Assembly (NCBI GenBank): GCA_964456185.1
Contig: CAYVZZ010000097.1
Span: forward strand, 1 to 9,041
DNA length: 9,041 nucleotides
Source: CAYVZZ01 sp964456185
GTDB taxonomy: Bacteria > Pseudomonadota > Gammaproteobacteria > Pseudomonadales > Alcanivoracaceae
Reading direction: 5' to 3'
Shown: in pieces, positions 1 through 7,932 of the stretch
How positions within the stretch are numbered: the first letter of the stretch is position 1
Layout of the letters: each line of letters begins with the position of its first letter
Position numbers and translations under genes: made by a program
The notes under the pieces: generated by a model
Database searches by the model: none
Told to the model about the DNA's origin: nothing
Seen by the model: the letters and a program-made list of their open reading frames with translations, nothing else

Positions 1-59
1 AATGAGTTCTGCAGGGATTGTCCACCCAATATGTATACGTGCTGTGCTACTTTCACCAT
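1..59 (-). CDS. Possible 5' end of a divergent gene, cut by the window edge
   Basis: An ATG on the minus strand at 59-57 opens a frame of 19 codons that stays open to the window edge. It reads MVKVAQHVYILGGQSLQNS. The segment VYILGG looks like a first beta strand followed by a glycine turn, but it is too short to assign a family. The upstream sequence offers only a weak ribosome site (GTGG six bases before the ATG). uvrA often lies divergent to an MFS-ssb pair in gammaproteobacteria, but this peptide does not resemble the UvrA N terminus. A 19-codon open stretch can easily occur by chance, so this is tentative. Confidence 0.25.
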   Translation of the reverse strand, partial: MVKVAQHVYILGGQSLQNS

Positions 60-187
60 TGAAAACCACTGTCAGGAAATCTACGCATTCAAAATGAAGC
101 TGCTGTTAATTAGTCTAAGAAATATGTCTGACGATGAGGCAATGTAGCACCAGTTCTGTCTAGGTTCAAACCTGATGGGGTGGAAAG

Positions 188-217
188 GTGAAAAACAGAT
201 GCAGATTCTGGTACACT
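188..217 (+). promoter_or_regulatory. Candidate extended -10 promoter for the MFS gene
   Basis: TACACT at 212-217 matches four of six bases of the sigma-70 -10 consensus. It is preceded by TG at 209-210, which gives an extended -10 form. A weak -35 (GTGAAA, 188-193) lies 18 bases upstream. Initiation would fall near 224 and give a leader of about 30 bases before the ATG at 255. A run of six T follows at 225-230. This is assigned by eye only. Confidence 0.3.
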
Positions 218-254
218 GCGGCGGCTTTTTTCTGATTCCCTCCGAGGCTCCCCC

Positions 255-1619
255 ATGGCTTCTGGTTATACCTTATACCCATCCGAGCGGCGTGCGGCTT
301 TTTCTCTGGCTTCGATTTTCTCGCTGCGCATGTTGGGCTTGTTTATGATTTACCCGGTATTTGCGTTGTATGCGCATAAGTTGCCGGGAGCTACGCCTTT
401 CACAATTGGTTTGGCGTTAGGCATTTACGGCTTGACCCAAGGCTTGCTACAACTGCCTTTCGGCATGCTGTCCGATCGCATTGGCCGGCGTCATATTATT
501 GCGGTGGGCTTAATGTTGTTTGCAGCGGGCAGTATTGTTGCCGCGATGTCACATGGCATCTGGGGCATTATTGCCGGTCGCGCATTGCAGGGCACGGGCG
601 CGGTAGGTGCTGTTATTTTAGCGTTAATGGCCGACCTGACCCGCGAACAGCAGCGCACCCGTGCCATGGCAATTATTGGCATGAGCATTGGCCTTTCTTT
701 TGCGCTGGCGGTAGTACTTGGTCCGGTGCTGGATCACTTTATCCACCTGTCGGGTATTTTTTGGGTAATGGCCGTGTTGGCTGTCATTGGCGTGGCGGTG
801 CTTTATTTATTAGTGCCCAAAGCGCAGCAGGCAACCCTGCACCGCGATACGGAGGCAGTACCCGCGTTGCTTTGGAAGGTTTGTTGCAACGGGCAGCTGC
901 TGCGTTTGGATTTCAGCATTTTTGCACTGCACGCGATTTTAATGGCGGCGTTTTTGGCGTTGCCTACCTTGCTGCGAGAAGGCGGCGGTGTGGCACATGA
1001 GTCGGCGCTGTATTTTGTCGTGCTGCTGCTTGCCGTGGTGCTGATGGTGCCGTTCATTATTTATGGAGAAAAACAGGCGCAACTTAAACGCGTGTTGCTA
1101 GGCGGCGTGATTGCTATTGGTCTGTCGCAATTTTTATTAGCGACTCAAGTACATGCTCTGTGGCTGCTGGGCATATTGTTGGTGGTGTTCTTTACGGCAT
1201 TCAATTTGCTGGAGTCTATCTTGCCTTCGTTGGTGTCACGGGTGGCACCGGCCGGCCTTAAAGGCACGGCGATGGGGGTCTATTCCAGCAGCCAATTTAT
1301 GGGCATTTTTATTGGCGGTGCCGTGGGTGGTCTGGTGTACCAGCAGTTTGGTGTCGGCGCAGTGTTTGTGTTCGCTGGTGTCATCGCGGTGATCTGGGTC
1401 TTATTAGTCTGGGGGCTGGATAACCCGCGCTTGTCCTCTTATACACTGGCGCTGGAAGAAATGGCGACCTTGCCTGCCGAACAAATAAAACAGCGGCTAG
1501 AACAAACGAAAGGAGTTTATGCAGTGGCGTTGGCGACGGAAGACCATACGGCATTGCTAAAAGTGAACAAGAACGAGCTTGATGAGGCGGCCTTGTTGCG
1601 GATGGTGAAAGCCCCATAA
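255..1619 (+). CDS. yajR: MFS transporter, YajR family, with C-terminal YAM-like domain
   Basis: This is an inner-membrane major facilitator of 454 residues with about twelve hydrophobic segments. Motif A of the family is clear in the loop after helix 2 (GMLSDRIGRR, residues 70-79, with D74, R75, R78 and R79). A motif B-like arginine stretch follows (AGRALQGTG, 107-115), then GPVLD (156-160). After the last helix, near 388, about 65 soluble residues follow. Residues 405-454 (GVYAVAL, then ALLKVNKNELDEAALLRMV) fit the ferredoxin-like YAM domain that distinguishes E. coli YajR, which is also 454 residues long. The natural substrate is unknown; a proton-coupled drug or metabolite exporter is the family expectation. 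The start is supported by GAGG at 244-247, seven bases before the ATG. The gene precedes ssb by about 97 bases in the same direction, a common gammaproteobacterial arrangement. The family call is firm, the symbol less so. Confidence 0.85.
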   Translation: MASGYTLYPSERRAAFSLASIFSLRMLGLFMIYPVFALYAHKLPGATPFTIGLALGIYGLTQGLLQLPFGMLSDRIGRRHIIAVGLMLFAAGSIVAAMSHGIWGIIAGRALQGTGAVGAVILALMADLTREQQRTRAMAIIGMSIGLSFALAVVLGPVLDHFIHLSGIFWVMAVLAVIGVAVLYLLVPKAQQATLHRDTEAVPALLWKVCCNGQLLRLDFSIFALHAILMAAFLALPTLLREGGGVAHESALYFVVLLLAVVLMVPFIIYGEKQAQLKRVLLGGVIAIGLSQFLLATQVHALWLLGILLVVFFTAFNLLESILPSLVSRVAPAGLKGTAMGVYSSSQFMGIFIGGAVGGLVYQQFGVGAVFVFAGVIAVIWVLLVWGLDNPRLSSYTLALEEMATLPAEQIKQRLEQTKGVYAVALATEDHTALLKVNKNELDEAALLRMVKAP

Positions 1620-1650
1620 AACTGTTGCTTTTCTGTCGACTAATTGCCAA

Positions 1651-1656
1651 TACAAT
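1651..1656 (+). promoter_or_regulatory. Possible -10 element upstream of ssb
   Basis: TACAAT at 1651-1656 matches five of six bases of TATAAT and sits about 60 bases before the ssb ATG. No good -35 is correctly spaced: TTGCTT at 1625-1630 is 20 bases upstream. The element lies inside a short inverted repeat, TTGCC (1644-1648) and GGCAA (1658-1662). I found no CTG-N10-CAG LexA box here, so the sequence gives no sign of SOS control of ssb. Confidence 0.3.
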
Positions 1657-1716
1657 AGGCAAAGGGATTTGAACCTGACACAATAAGCCTTCTTGCCAAA
1701 AACACGGAGAATGCGA

Positions 1717-2232
1717 ATGGCACGCGGCATAAATAAGGTAATTTTGATTGGTAATCTGGGGCAAGACCCAGAAGTAAAATATACCCAATCTGGTGGTGCA
1801 GTGGTTAACGTGAGTTTGGCCACCACCGAAGGGTGGAAAGACCGCAATAGCGGTCAGATGCAGGAAAAAACTGAATGGCACCGTTTGGTGTTCTTCAACA
1901 AGCTAGCCGAAATCGTGGGGCAATATCTGCGCAAAGGTAGCCAAGTTTATGTAGAAGGTCGCTTGCAAACCCGCCGATGGCAGGGGCAAGACGGGCAAAA
2001 CCGCTACACCACGGAAATTGTAGTCAACAACATGCAAATGTTGGGTGGCCGTGGCGGCGGCTCGAACGATGGTTTTGGGAACAATAATAATTTTGGCGAT
2101 AACAACTTCGCCAGCAATCCTTTTGATCAGTCGGCTCCTGCTGCTCAGCAAGCGCCAGCACCTCAGCAATCTGCACCCGCTGCAGCCCCGGCTGCTCCTA
2201 ATAATGGCTTTGACGACGATATTCCGTTTTGA
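1717..2232 (+). CDS. ssb: Single-stranded DNA-binding protein SSB
   Basis: SSB coats single-stranded DNA during replication, repair and recombination and recruits partner enzymes through its C-terminal tip. The 171-residue product has the OB-fold at about 1-110, starting MARGINKVILIGNLG. The DNA-stacking aromatics fall at W40, W54, F60 and W88, the same numbers as in E. coli SSB. A disordered Gly/Asn and then Pro/Gln/Ala-rich linker covers about 111-165, and the acidic tip DDDIPF ends the protein. I chose the ATG at 1717 because GGAG (1706-1709) lies seven bases upstream. The frame could extend to an ATG at 1711 or a TTG at 1693, but both have poor ribosome-site spacing, and MARG is the conserved beginning. 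The stop codon overlaps the gspN start. Confidence 0.97.
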   Translation: MARGINKVILIGNLGQDPEVKYTQSGGAVVNVSLATTEGWKDRNSGQMQEKTEWHRLVFFNKLAEIVGQYLRKGSQVYVEGRLQTRRWQGQDGQNRYTTEIVVNNMQMLGGRGGGSNDGFGNNNNFGDNNFASNPFDQSAPAAQQAPAPQQSAPAAAPAAPNNGFDDDIPF

Positions 2233-2969
2233 TGAAAGGTTCTGTCGGCCGTATCAGCTTCTTGTTGGCGGTTTTTTTTCTTAGCTTGGTTTTCTGGGCA
2301 GCGTGGTATTTGCCGGCATCGGTGCTGGTATCGCGCTTGCCTTCTATTGCTGCGCCTAGCGGGCAGACTCTTGTGCTGTCCAATGCGCAGGGTCGCGTGT
2401 GGCAGGGGCAAGCCGAGTGGCACTGGGCGAGTTATGAAGGGCGTCTGAGTTGGCGACTTGATTGGCATGGTACAACGCCCGGCATCGCGTTCGATGCGAC
2501 GGGCAGCGGGCTGAAAGCCAGTGGCTGGTTGGCGACATTATCGGAACAGATTTATTTGAAAAATGCTGTGATGTCGGTTCCCTTACCTTTGGCATTAGCC
2601 GGTCAGCGCCAGATAGAAGCCACTGGTGTGGTGAGTGGGCGCATTAAGAAGCTGGTCATTCAAGGTGGTGCCTTTGATGCATTGAAAGGTCGGCTGCACT
2701 ACACAGGCGGTAACGGGCGATGGCGACAGCAGACGGCTATGTTGCCTGTTATGAATGCGCAGCTCGGCATGCAAAATGGGCAGGCACAGGCGCTACTAAC
2801 TGACCAGCATGGCACTAAGTTGGCGCTGGCCTTGGTGAATCAAAAACAGCACGGCAAGGTGACGGTTTACCGAGCATTGGCAAAAGCCCTGGGCTTTAGC
2901 CGTGGTCAGGGCAAACCCACTGACGTTATTTTTACGTTGGGACAATCGCTTAAGGGGATGCTGCCGTGA
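2232..2969 (+). CDS. gspN: Type II secretion system protein N (GspN)
   Basis: GspN is an accessory bitopic inner-membrane protein found in a subset of type II secretion systems. Its exact role is unsettled. This product has 245 residues, with a short N terminus and one hydrophobic segment at about 9-27 followed by YLPAS. The remaining roughly 215 residues are periplasmic and beta-rich. The family's conserved early segment, a hydrophobic strand then GRVWQGQA (54-61), is visible, followed by WRLDW (74-78). The ATG at 2232 shares its A with the ssb stop codon (TGATG). No strong ribosome site lies upstream, so expression probably depends on translational coupling to ssb. A TTG at 2229 is an unlikely alternative start. 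Position directly before gspC and gspD supports the assignment, as in other bacteria with a gspN-C-D cluster. Sequence conservation in this family is low, so the call rests partly on context. Confidence 0.85.
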   Translation: MKGSVGRISFLLAVFFLSLVFWAAWYLPASVLVSRLPSIAAPSGQTLVLSNAQGRVWQGQAEWHWASYEGRLSWRLDWHGTTPGIAFDATGSGLKASGWLATLSEQIYLKNAVMSVPLPLALAGQRQIEATGVVSGRIKKLVIQGGAFDALKGRLHYTGGNGRWRQQTAMLPVMNAQLGMQNGQAQALLTDQHGTKLALALVNQKQHGKVTVYRALAKALGFSRGQGKPTDVIFTLGQSLKGMLP

Positions 2970-3009
2970 AGGATTTGAGCGTTAAGACAAAGGTACAAGG
3001 GCGGCCACT

Positions 3010-3837
3010 ATGAAGGCGTTGAATGCTGTCTTTTGGAAGAAATTGGCTTCCCGCCCGATCTGGCGCACCCTAGTGCTTGCCCTGTTGCTGGTGTTGCTGG
3101 CACAGGTCTTGGCGCGCACCATTTGGGTGGTGTTGGCAGGGCCTTTAGAGCCGGTGGCGCTTGCACCGGGCATGACCGTTGTGCAAGTAACGGAACAGCA
3201 TCAAGTGGCGGGGCTTAATCAGGCCACAGTGGCAAGCTGGTCGCTATTTGGTGTACCCAAAAAAGTGGCGTCTCCCAGTGGAGAAGATGCGCCAGAGACG
3301 CGTTTGAATTTGACGTTGCTGGGCGTTTTTGCACAGACGGACAGCAAAATGGCCGGCGCGATTATCCAAGCGAATTCGCGTGACAGCAAGCTGTACCACC
3401 CCGGCGATGAGCTACCCGGTCGGGCAACTTTATACAAGGTGTATCCCGATAAGGTGTTGCTCAAGCGCATGGGGGTCGTTGAAGCCTTAAGCTTCGAAAA
3501 TAATAAATTGGGCGGGAGCGTAAAGGCGACGAAAAAAGTCGTGCCGCCGCCATCGAGTAGTGTCCAGCAGCAGCGTTCGATGGTCATTAATCAGTTGGCG
3601 TTGGCGCCAGTCAAGCCGGGCTATGCGAGTGGTTACAAGGTAACCAAAGGCATCGCGCCCACTATTCAGAACGCTGTTGGGCTGAAGCCTGGCGACGTTA
3701 TCCTATCCGTAAATGGACTTCCCATAGGAACCGGCCAAGCGGATCAAGCGGCCATCCAATCGTTTTACGACCGAGGCAAAGCATCGGTGCGTATTAAGCG
3801 CGGCGGCAGCCAGATCACCTTGGTTTATCCACCCTGA
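3010..3837 (+). CDS. gspC: Type II secretion system protein C (GspC), PDZ type
   Basis: GspC links the inner-membrane assembly platform to the outer-membrane secretin. The 275-residue product has a short basic cytoplasmic N terminus and one membrane helix at about 20-42. The periplasmic homology region spans about 75-165 (LNLTLLGVFA at 99-108, then YHPGDELPG and VYPDKVLL). A Pro/Ser/Gln linker lies near 178-190. A C-terminal PDZ domain covers about 192-272, with the core LKPGDVILSVNG at 225-236. The homology region is known to bind the N0 domain of GspD, and the PDZ domain contributes to substrate selection. Start: AAGGG at 2997-3001 lies eight bases before the ATG. The gene is 40 bases after gspN and 11 before gspD. 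Length and domain order are normal. Confidence 0.95.
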   Translation: MKALNAVFWKKLASRPIWRTLVLALLLVLLAQVLARTIWVVLAGPLEPVALAPGMTVVQVTEQHQVAGLNQATVASWSLFGVPKKVASPSGEDAPETRLNLTLLGVFAQTDSKMAGAIIQANSRDSKLYHPGDELPGRATLYKVYPDKVLLKRMGVVEALSFENNKLGGSVKATKKVVPPPSSSVQQQRSMVINQLALAPVKPGYASGYKVTKGIAPTIQNAVGLKPGDVILSVNGLPIGTGQADQAAIQSFYDRGKASVRIKRGGSQITLVYPP

Positions 3838-3848
3838 GGTTTAGCGTA

Positions 3849-6002
3849 ATGATAAAAACCACACCGTTTTTGCTGGTATTGGCGTTGATTTGTGGCATGG
3901 CCGCATCGACAGCGCAGGCTGCCGCGTCGAAGGGCGTGCAGGCGCAACCGACACCGCCCGGCACTGTGAAAAGCTGGACGATTAATATTCAAAGTGCTGA
4001 TATTCGTGCGTTCATCAATCAAGTCGCGGACATGACAGGCAAGAACTTTGTGCTAGACCCGCGCGTTAGTGCTAAAGATGTCACTGTGATTTCACGCACG
4101 CCGCTGACGAAGAGCGAAGTGTATCAGTTGTTTTTGGCGGTGCTACAGGTTAATGGCTATGCGGCGATCCCGTCTGACGATGTGGTCAAAATCGTGCCCA
4201 GCACCACGGCAAAATCGTACAGCCTGCCGGTCGTAAAAGGCGGCACAGGGCAAGGTTTGGTGACAGAGGTATTACCGTTGCATAACTTGTCGGCCACCGA
4301 AATGGTGCCGGTGTTACGCCCCTTGGTGCCTCAAGATGGTCACCTGGCTGCCGTTGCGTCAGCCAATGCGCTGGTGGTGAGCGATCATGAAAATAATATT
4401 CGTCGTTTGGCAGCGATTATTTCTCGCCTGGAACAGCAGGGACAAAATGGTCTGAGCGTGATTAAGCTGCATCATGCCTGGGTTGGCGATGTGGTCGAGC
4501 AATTAAAAGTGCTCATTCCCAAGGCGGCGACTGGGGGAAAACGTAATGCTCGTGCCGCGGGTGGAAATGCGGTGATTGTGGCTGACGAGCGCACCAACCG
4601 GTTATTGGTGCGTGGTGACGCGATAATGCGTCATCGTATTCGTAATTTGGTCGATCAGCTGGATGTTAAGGCATCGCGCCGCGGCAACATTCAGGTGATT
4701 CGTTTGGAGCATGGTAACGCTAAGGAAATGGCTAAGTTGCTGAGTGATTTTTTTGGCAACCAGAAAAAAAGTAAGAAAAATAGTGCGGTTGAGGTATCTA
4801 TTCAGGCCGACGAATCGCTTAATGCCTTGGTGGTAAGGGCCAATAACAGCAAGATGAAGCAGGTGCGCAACGTCATCCGCCAGTTGGATGTGCGCCGCGC
4901 TCAGGTGCTCATCGAGGCCGCTATTATTGAAGTGTCGGCCAATAAGGCCGAAAACTTGGGCATTCAATGGGCGACTGGTGATGTGGATACAGGAATCGGT
5001 GGAACCAACCTCACCACCGGCGGCCAGCTGAGCACGAGTGATATTGTCACCGGCCTGTTGGCTAGCAATGCAGGGGCTGCTGTGGCGCCGCCCGCTCTTG
5101 CTCAAGGCCTAACCGCAGGCTTTGGTGAGTTGGGAGACGATGGGCGCTTGGAGTGGGCGGGTCTCATCCAGGCGCTGGCAACCGACTCGTCAGTGAATCT
5201 GTTGTCAACACCCAGCATCCTGACGCTGGACAACGAAGAAGCCAAAATCATGGTGGGTGAGAATGTGCCCTTTGTGACCGGCACCAGTACCAGTACCGGA
5301 GCGGGCATTAGTAACCCGTTCCAAACGATTCAGCGTCAGGATGTGGGGATCACTTTGGAAGTGACGCCACACCTTAGTGACGGTAATAGCATGCGCTTGG
5401 AGTTGAATCAGGAAATCTCCAGCGTGAAAGACTCATCGGCCTCGGTTTCTACCGTCGACATCACGACCAGTAAGCGACAAATCAAAACGACCGTTTTAGC
5501 CGATAGTGGTGAAACCATTGTGTTGGGCGGCCTGATTCAAGACGACATCAAAGAGGTGCAGCATAAGGTGCCGATTTTGGGCGATATCCCTCTGTTGGGT
5601 GTGTTGTTCCGCTCGACCAAGCATACCCACGTGCGTTCCAACTTGATTGTCTTCCTGCGCCCGACCATTGTGCATGACAATGACAAACTCGTCGCACTGA
5701 CACGCAATCGCTATTACGGCTTGTTGTCGTTGCAATTCAAACTAAATGACCGCGGTGAGTTGGAGCGTGTTGCAGAATCACCTCTGCCATTTAATGTCGG
5801 CAATGTCTTTAATGGCCGCACGCCACCCCCGAACGAGTTGCGTCAGGCGTTGCGTAAGAAAGCCAATGGCATGACAGGTGTTAAGCCGCAGTCACAGAAG
5901 AATGCTGATGTCACACCGGCAGAGCCAAAGGCAGATGTTGATACCGCTGGGGCGAATGCCAAAAAAGCGCCTGCCCCTAGCGAATCGACGGGGTCGCAAT
6001 AA
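3849..6002 (+). CDS. gspD: Type II secretion system secretin GspD
   Basis: GspD forms the outer-membrane channel through which folded proteins leave the periplasm. The 717-residue precursor has a Sec signal peptide (about 1-24, cleavage after AQA). N0 is at about 40-118, N1 at 136-196, N2 at 201-273 and N3 at 280-373. The secretin core spans about 440-608, with VGENVPFVTG (469-478), a Ser/Thr-rich loop consistent with the gate, GETIVLGGLI (554-563) and VPILGDIPLLGVLF (574-587). Residues 609-665 could be the S-domain. The last 50 are Lys/Pro/Ala-rich and look disordered. N3 carries a small lysine-rich insertion (QKKSKKNS, 305-312). GAGG at 3836-3839, overlapping the gspC stop codon, serves as ribosome site. 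No gspE follows; the next gene is convergent. A T4P or phage secretin is unlikely given the N0-N3 layout and the gspC neighbour. Confidence 0.97.
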   Translation: MIKTTPFLLVLALICGMAASTAQAAASKGVQAQPTPPGTVKSWTINIQSADIRAFINQVADMTGKNFVLDPRVSAKDVTVISRTPLTKSEVYQLFLAVLQVNGYAAIPSDDVVKIVPSTTAKSYSLPVVKGGTGQGLVTEVLPLHNLSATEMVPVLRPLVPQDGHLAAVASANALVVSDHENNIRRLAAIISRLEQQGQNGLSVIKLHHAWVGDVVEQLKVLIPKAATGGKRNARAAGGNAVIVADERTNRLLVRGDAIMRHRIRNLVDQLDVKASRRGNIQVIRLEHGNAKEMAKLLSDFFGNQKKSKKNSAVEVSIQADESLNALVVRANNSKMKQVRNVIRQLDVRRAQVLIEAAIIEVSANKAENLGIQWATGDVDTGIGGTNLTTGGQLSTSDIVTGLLASNAGAAVAPPALAQGLTAGFGELGDDGRLEWAGLIQALATDSSVNLLSTPSILTLDNEEAKIMVGENVPFVTGTSTSTGAGISNPFQTIQRQDVGITLEVTPHLSDGNSMRLELNQEISSVKDSSASVSTVDITTSKRQIKTTVLADSGETIVLGGLIQDDIKEVQHKVPILGDIPLLGVLFRSTKHTHVRSNLIVFLRPTIVHDNDKLVALTRNRYYGLLSLQFKLNDRGELERVAESPLPFNVGNVFNGRTPPPNELRQALRKKANGMTGVKPQSQKNADVTPAEPKADVDTAGANAKKAPAPSESTGSQ

Positions 6003-6012
6003 CAGGACGTCG

Positions 6013-6495
6013 TTATAAACGCCGAATACGTTGATCCGCGACGGCAGGTAGTAAATGGTCTATTTGCCGTCCGTTTGGCAGCGTCAGTGTCGGTGCTATC
6101 TCTGCGAGTGGCTGTAACACAAAAGCGCGATTTTCCATTTCTTTGTGAGGCACCCGCAGTCGTGGCAGCCGTATCACATTTTCCCCGTATAACAGAATAT
6201 CCAGATCAAGTGACCTTTCTCCCCAACGGCGATGACGCACCCGTCCGGCGCGTTGCTCTAGCGCTTGCAACGCATCGAGAAGGGCTAAAGGGGCTAGGCG
6301 GGTTTCCAAGCCGGCGACGGCGTTAATGAAGTCGGGCTGGTCTTGAGGCCCGATAGGCGCACTACGATACAAGCTCGATGCAGCCACTAGGCGGCATTGA
6401 TCAAGCGCTGACAACCAGTCTAGTGCTTTGCGGACTTGCTGTGCGGGCTGCTGTAAATTGCTTCCCAAGCCAATATAGGCAAGCACGCTTGTCAT
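6013..6495 (-). CDS. folK: 2-amino-4-hydroxy-6-hydroxymethyldihydropteridine pyrophosphokinase (HPPK)
   Basis: HPPK transfers pyrophosphate from ATP to 6-hydroxymethyl-7,8-dihydropterin, the step before dihydropteroate synthase in folate synthesis. It acts in the cytoplasm. The 160-residue length is typical. The family motifs appear in order: YIGLGSNL (7-14), SAPIGPQDQPDFINAV (45-60, pterin and loop contacts), and RWGERSLDLDILLYG (90-104) with the two magnesium-binding aspartates D97 and D99. Next come VPHKEMENRAFVLQPL (115-130) and the EIAP segment. I chose the ATG at 6495-6493 because it precedes MTSVLAYIGLGSN and overlaps the pcnB stop as ATGA. The longer frame beginning at 6597 lies inside pcnB and adds no HPPK sequence. 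No strong ribosome site is seen, so coupling to pcnB is likely. The gene stops 10 bases from the end of gspD on the other strand. Confidence 0.96.
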   Translation of the reverse strand: MTSVLAYIGLGSNLQQPAQQVRKALDWLSALDQCRLVAASSLYRSAPIGPQDQPDFINAVAGLETRLAPLALLDALQALEQRAGRVRHRRWGERSLDLDILLYGENVIRLPRLRVPHKEMENRAFVLQPLAEIAPTLTLPNGRQIDHLLPAVADQRIRRL

Positions 6496-7799
6496 GAGCG
6501 ACGCCGCCGTCCTGAACGACGCTGGTTGCGTCGGCGTTGTTGTTCGGCAGCCCGGTTGTAGAGGCATTCTGGATGCGCTTGTTGCAAGTCTGTCCAATAT
6601 TGGCCGAGCGAGTCATCCGGCAAGAGTCCCACTTCTTCACGCAGCAACAGGAAATCGTAGGCTGCTCGAAATTTACGATGTCCCAGAAGGCGTTTAGGGC
6701 GTCGCCGTTTCTCCAGTCGTGGTTGTAGTTCCCACATGTTGCGCATGACCTGTGTGAAACGCTTAGGGATGGCCACAATGCGAACTTGCTGCGAAAGAAT
6801 CTCGGCGGCGGCTTTGTCAGCGGGCATTTGTTGACTCAAGGCGTTCACCGCAGGCCATAGAAGGATGGCCAACAAGAAAGCCGGTGTCACGGGTTTCCCT
6901 TCGGCCAAGCGCCGGTCGGTATTACGCATGGCGGCCATGAAAAGCGCTCGCCATTTGTCGGCCTGAACGCTTTGGTGTAGCTGCTCGGCAGCATCTGGAA
7001 AGAGATAAGCAAACAGGCCGAGTCGTTCGAGTTGGTGAAAAACGCCCTGCGAATAGCCACCCAGGAACAGCTTGCGTTGTTCATCGAAAAGGCGGGCAGG
7101 AGGGATCTGCAAAAGCAGGTGCCCCAGCTCGGTAATCGGTGCTTCACTGGCTACGTCGATGGAGAACCCCAGCTTGGCCGCGAAGCGGGCGGCTCGCAAC
7201 ATGCGTACCGGGTCTTCACGGTAGCGGGTTTCTGGATCACCAATCAGGTGTAAGCGTTTTTCTTTAATGGCCGTCAGGCTGTCGACAAAATCATAAATGC
7301 AATGATCGACGGCACTGTAATACAGCGCATTGCTGGTAAAGTCACGCCGCAAGGCATCTTCACCGATAGAGCCAAAAACATTGTCACGCAAGATTAAACC
7401 AGACTCGGTACGCTCATGTTGCCGGCTGGTTGACGTGGTGTTGCCGGTGAGTGCACGGAAGGTCGAGACCTCAATGATTTCGCGCCCATAGCGCACATGC
7501 ACAATGCGAAAGCGCCGTCCAATGATACGGCTGCGCTGAAATAATTTGTTGACCTCCTCAGGCGTGGCGCTGGTGGCCACGTCAAAATCTTTAGGGCTTT
7601 TCCCTGTGAGCAGGTCGCGTAAGCAGCCGCCGACGAGGTAGGCATCATGGCCTGCCGCATTCAAGCGTTGTAATACATCGATGGCCGCATGGTTTAGGCG
7701 ATCGGCGGTTATGCCAAGTTCGTCGGCCGGTATGATGTTTGGTGAGTGATTTGGCGAAGCTTCTAACAAGATTGAACTTCCATATTGGTTGACTGTCAC
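6492..7799 (-). CDS. pcnB: Poly(A) polymerase I
   Basis: PAP I adds 3' poly(A) tails to RNA, which usually marks bacterial RNA for decay. The 435-residue product belongs to the class II nucleotidyltransferase family. It has LVGGCLRDLL (55-64), the metal-binding DFD (71-73) of KDFDVAT, and the segment IIGRRFRIVHV (92-102) that favours PAP over CCA-adding enzyme. It also has EIIEVSTFR (107-115), GEDALRRDFT (146-155) and the neck segment EDPVRMLRAARFAAKLGF (195-212). The tail from about 421 is very arginine-rich (QRRRNQRRSGRRRR), as in PAP I, and suits RNA binding. The annotated start is GTG at 7799; an in-frame TAG lies four codons upstream. A TTG at 7769-7767 with GGAAG seven bases before it is an alternative. 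There is no in-frame ATG before codon 200. The stop overlaps folK. Confidence 0.95.
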   Translation of the reverse strand: MTVNQYGSSILLEASPNHSPNIIPADELGITADRLNHAAIDVLQRLNAAGHDAYLVGGCLRDLLTGKSPKDFDVATSATPEEVNKLFQRSRIIGRRFRIVHVRYGREIIEVSTFRALTGNTTSTSRQHERTESGLILRDNVFGSIGEDALRRDFTSNALYYSAVDHCIYDFVDSLTAIKEKRLHLIGDPETRYREDPVRMLRAARFAAKLGFSIDVASEAPITELGHLLLQIPPARLFDEQRKLFLGGYSQGVFHQLERLGLFAYLFPDAAEQLHQSVQADKWRALFMAAMRNTDRRLAEGKPVTPAFLLAILLWPAVNALSQQMPADKAAAEILSQQVRIVAIPKRFTQVMRNMWELQPRLEKRRRPKRLLGHRKFRAAYDFLLLREEVGLLPDDSLGQYWTDLQQAHPECLYNRAAEQQRRRNQRRSGRRRRS

Positions 7800-7932
7800 A
7801 CCTGATAACTACAATACGTTGTGCACTGTGAGTTAAGTGGATTGTGGTGAGCTGAGCCAGTGTATCACTTTTATTGTTGCCGTTTTGCACCACCTGGTAT
7901 TTGGGCGGGCGTTGGCAAGGAAAGGAAGACAT

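Noticed and set aside
162..173. Inverted repeat AGGTT-CA-AACCT upstream of the MFS gene
   Set aside because: Arms of five bases are too short to support an operator without comparative data.
1620..1716. LexA (SOS) box upstream of ssb
   Set aside because: No CTG-N10-CAG pattern was found here, nor in 1-254.
1381..1881. Minus-strand open frame of 166 codons across the MFS-ssb junction
   Set aside because: It is antisense to two confident genes and shows no domain pattern or ribosome site.
4602..5105. Minus-strand open frame of 167 codons inside gspD
   Set aside because: It is a frame shadow of the secretin gene, with composition set by the opposite strand.
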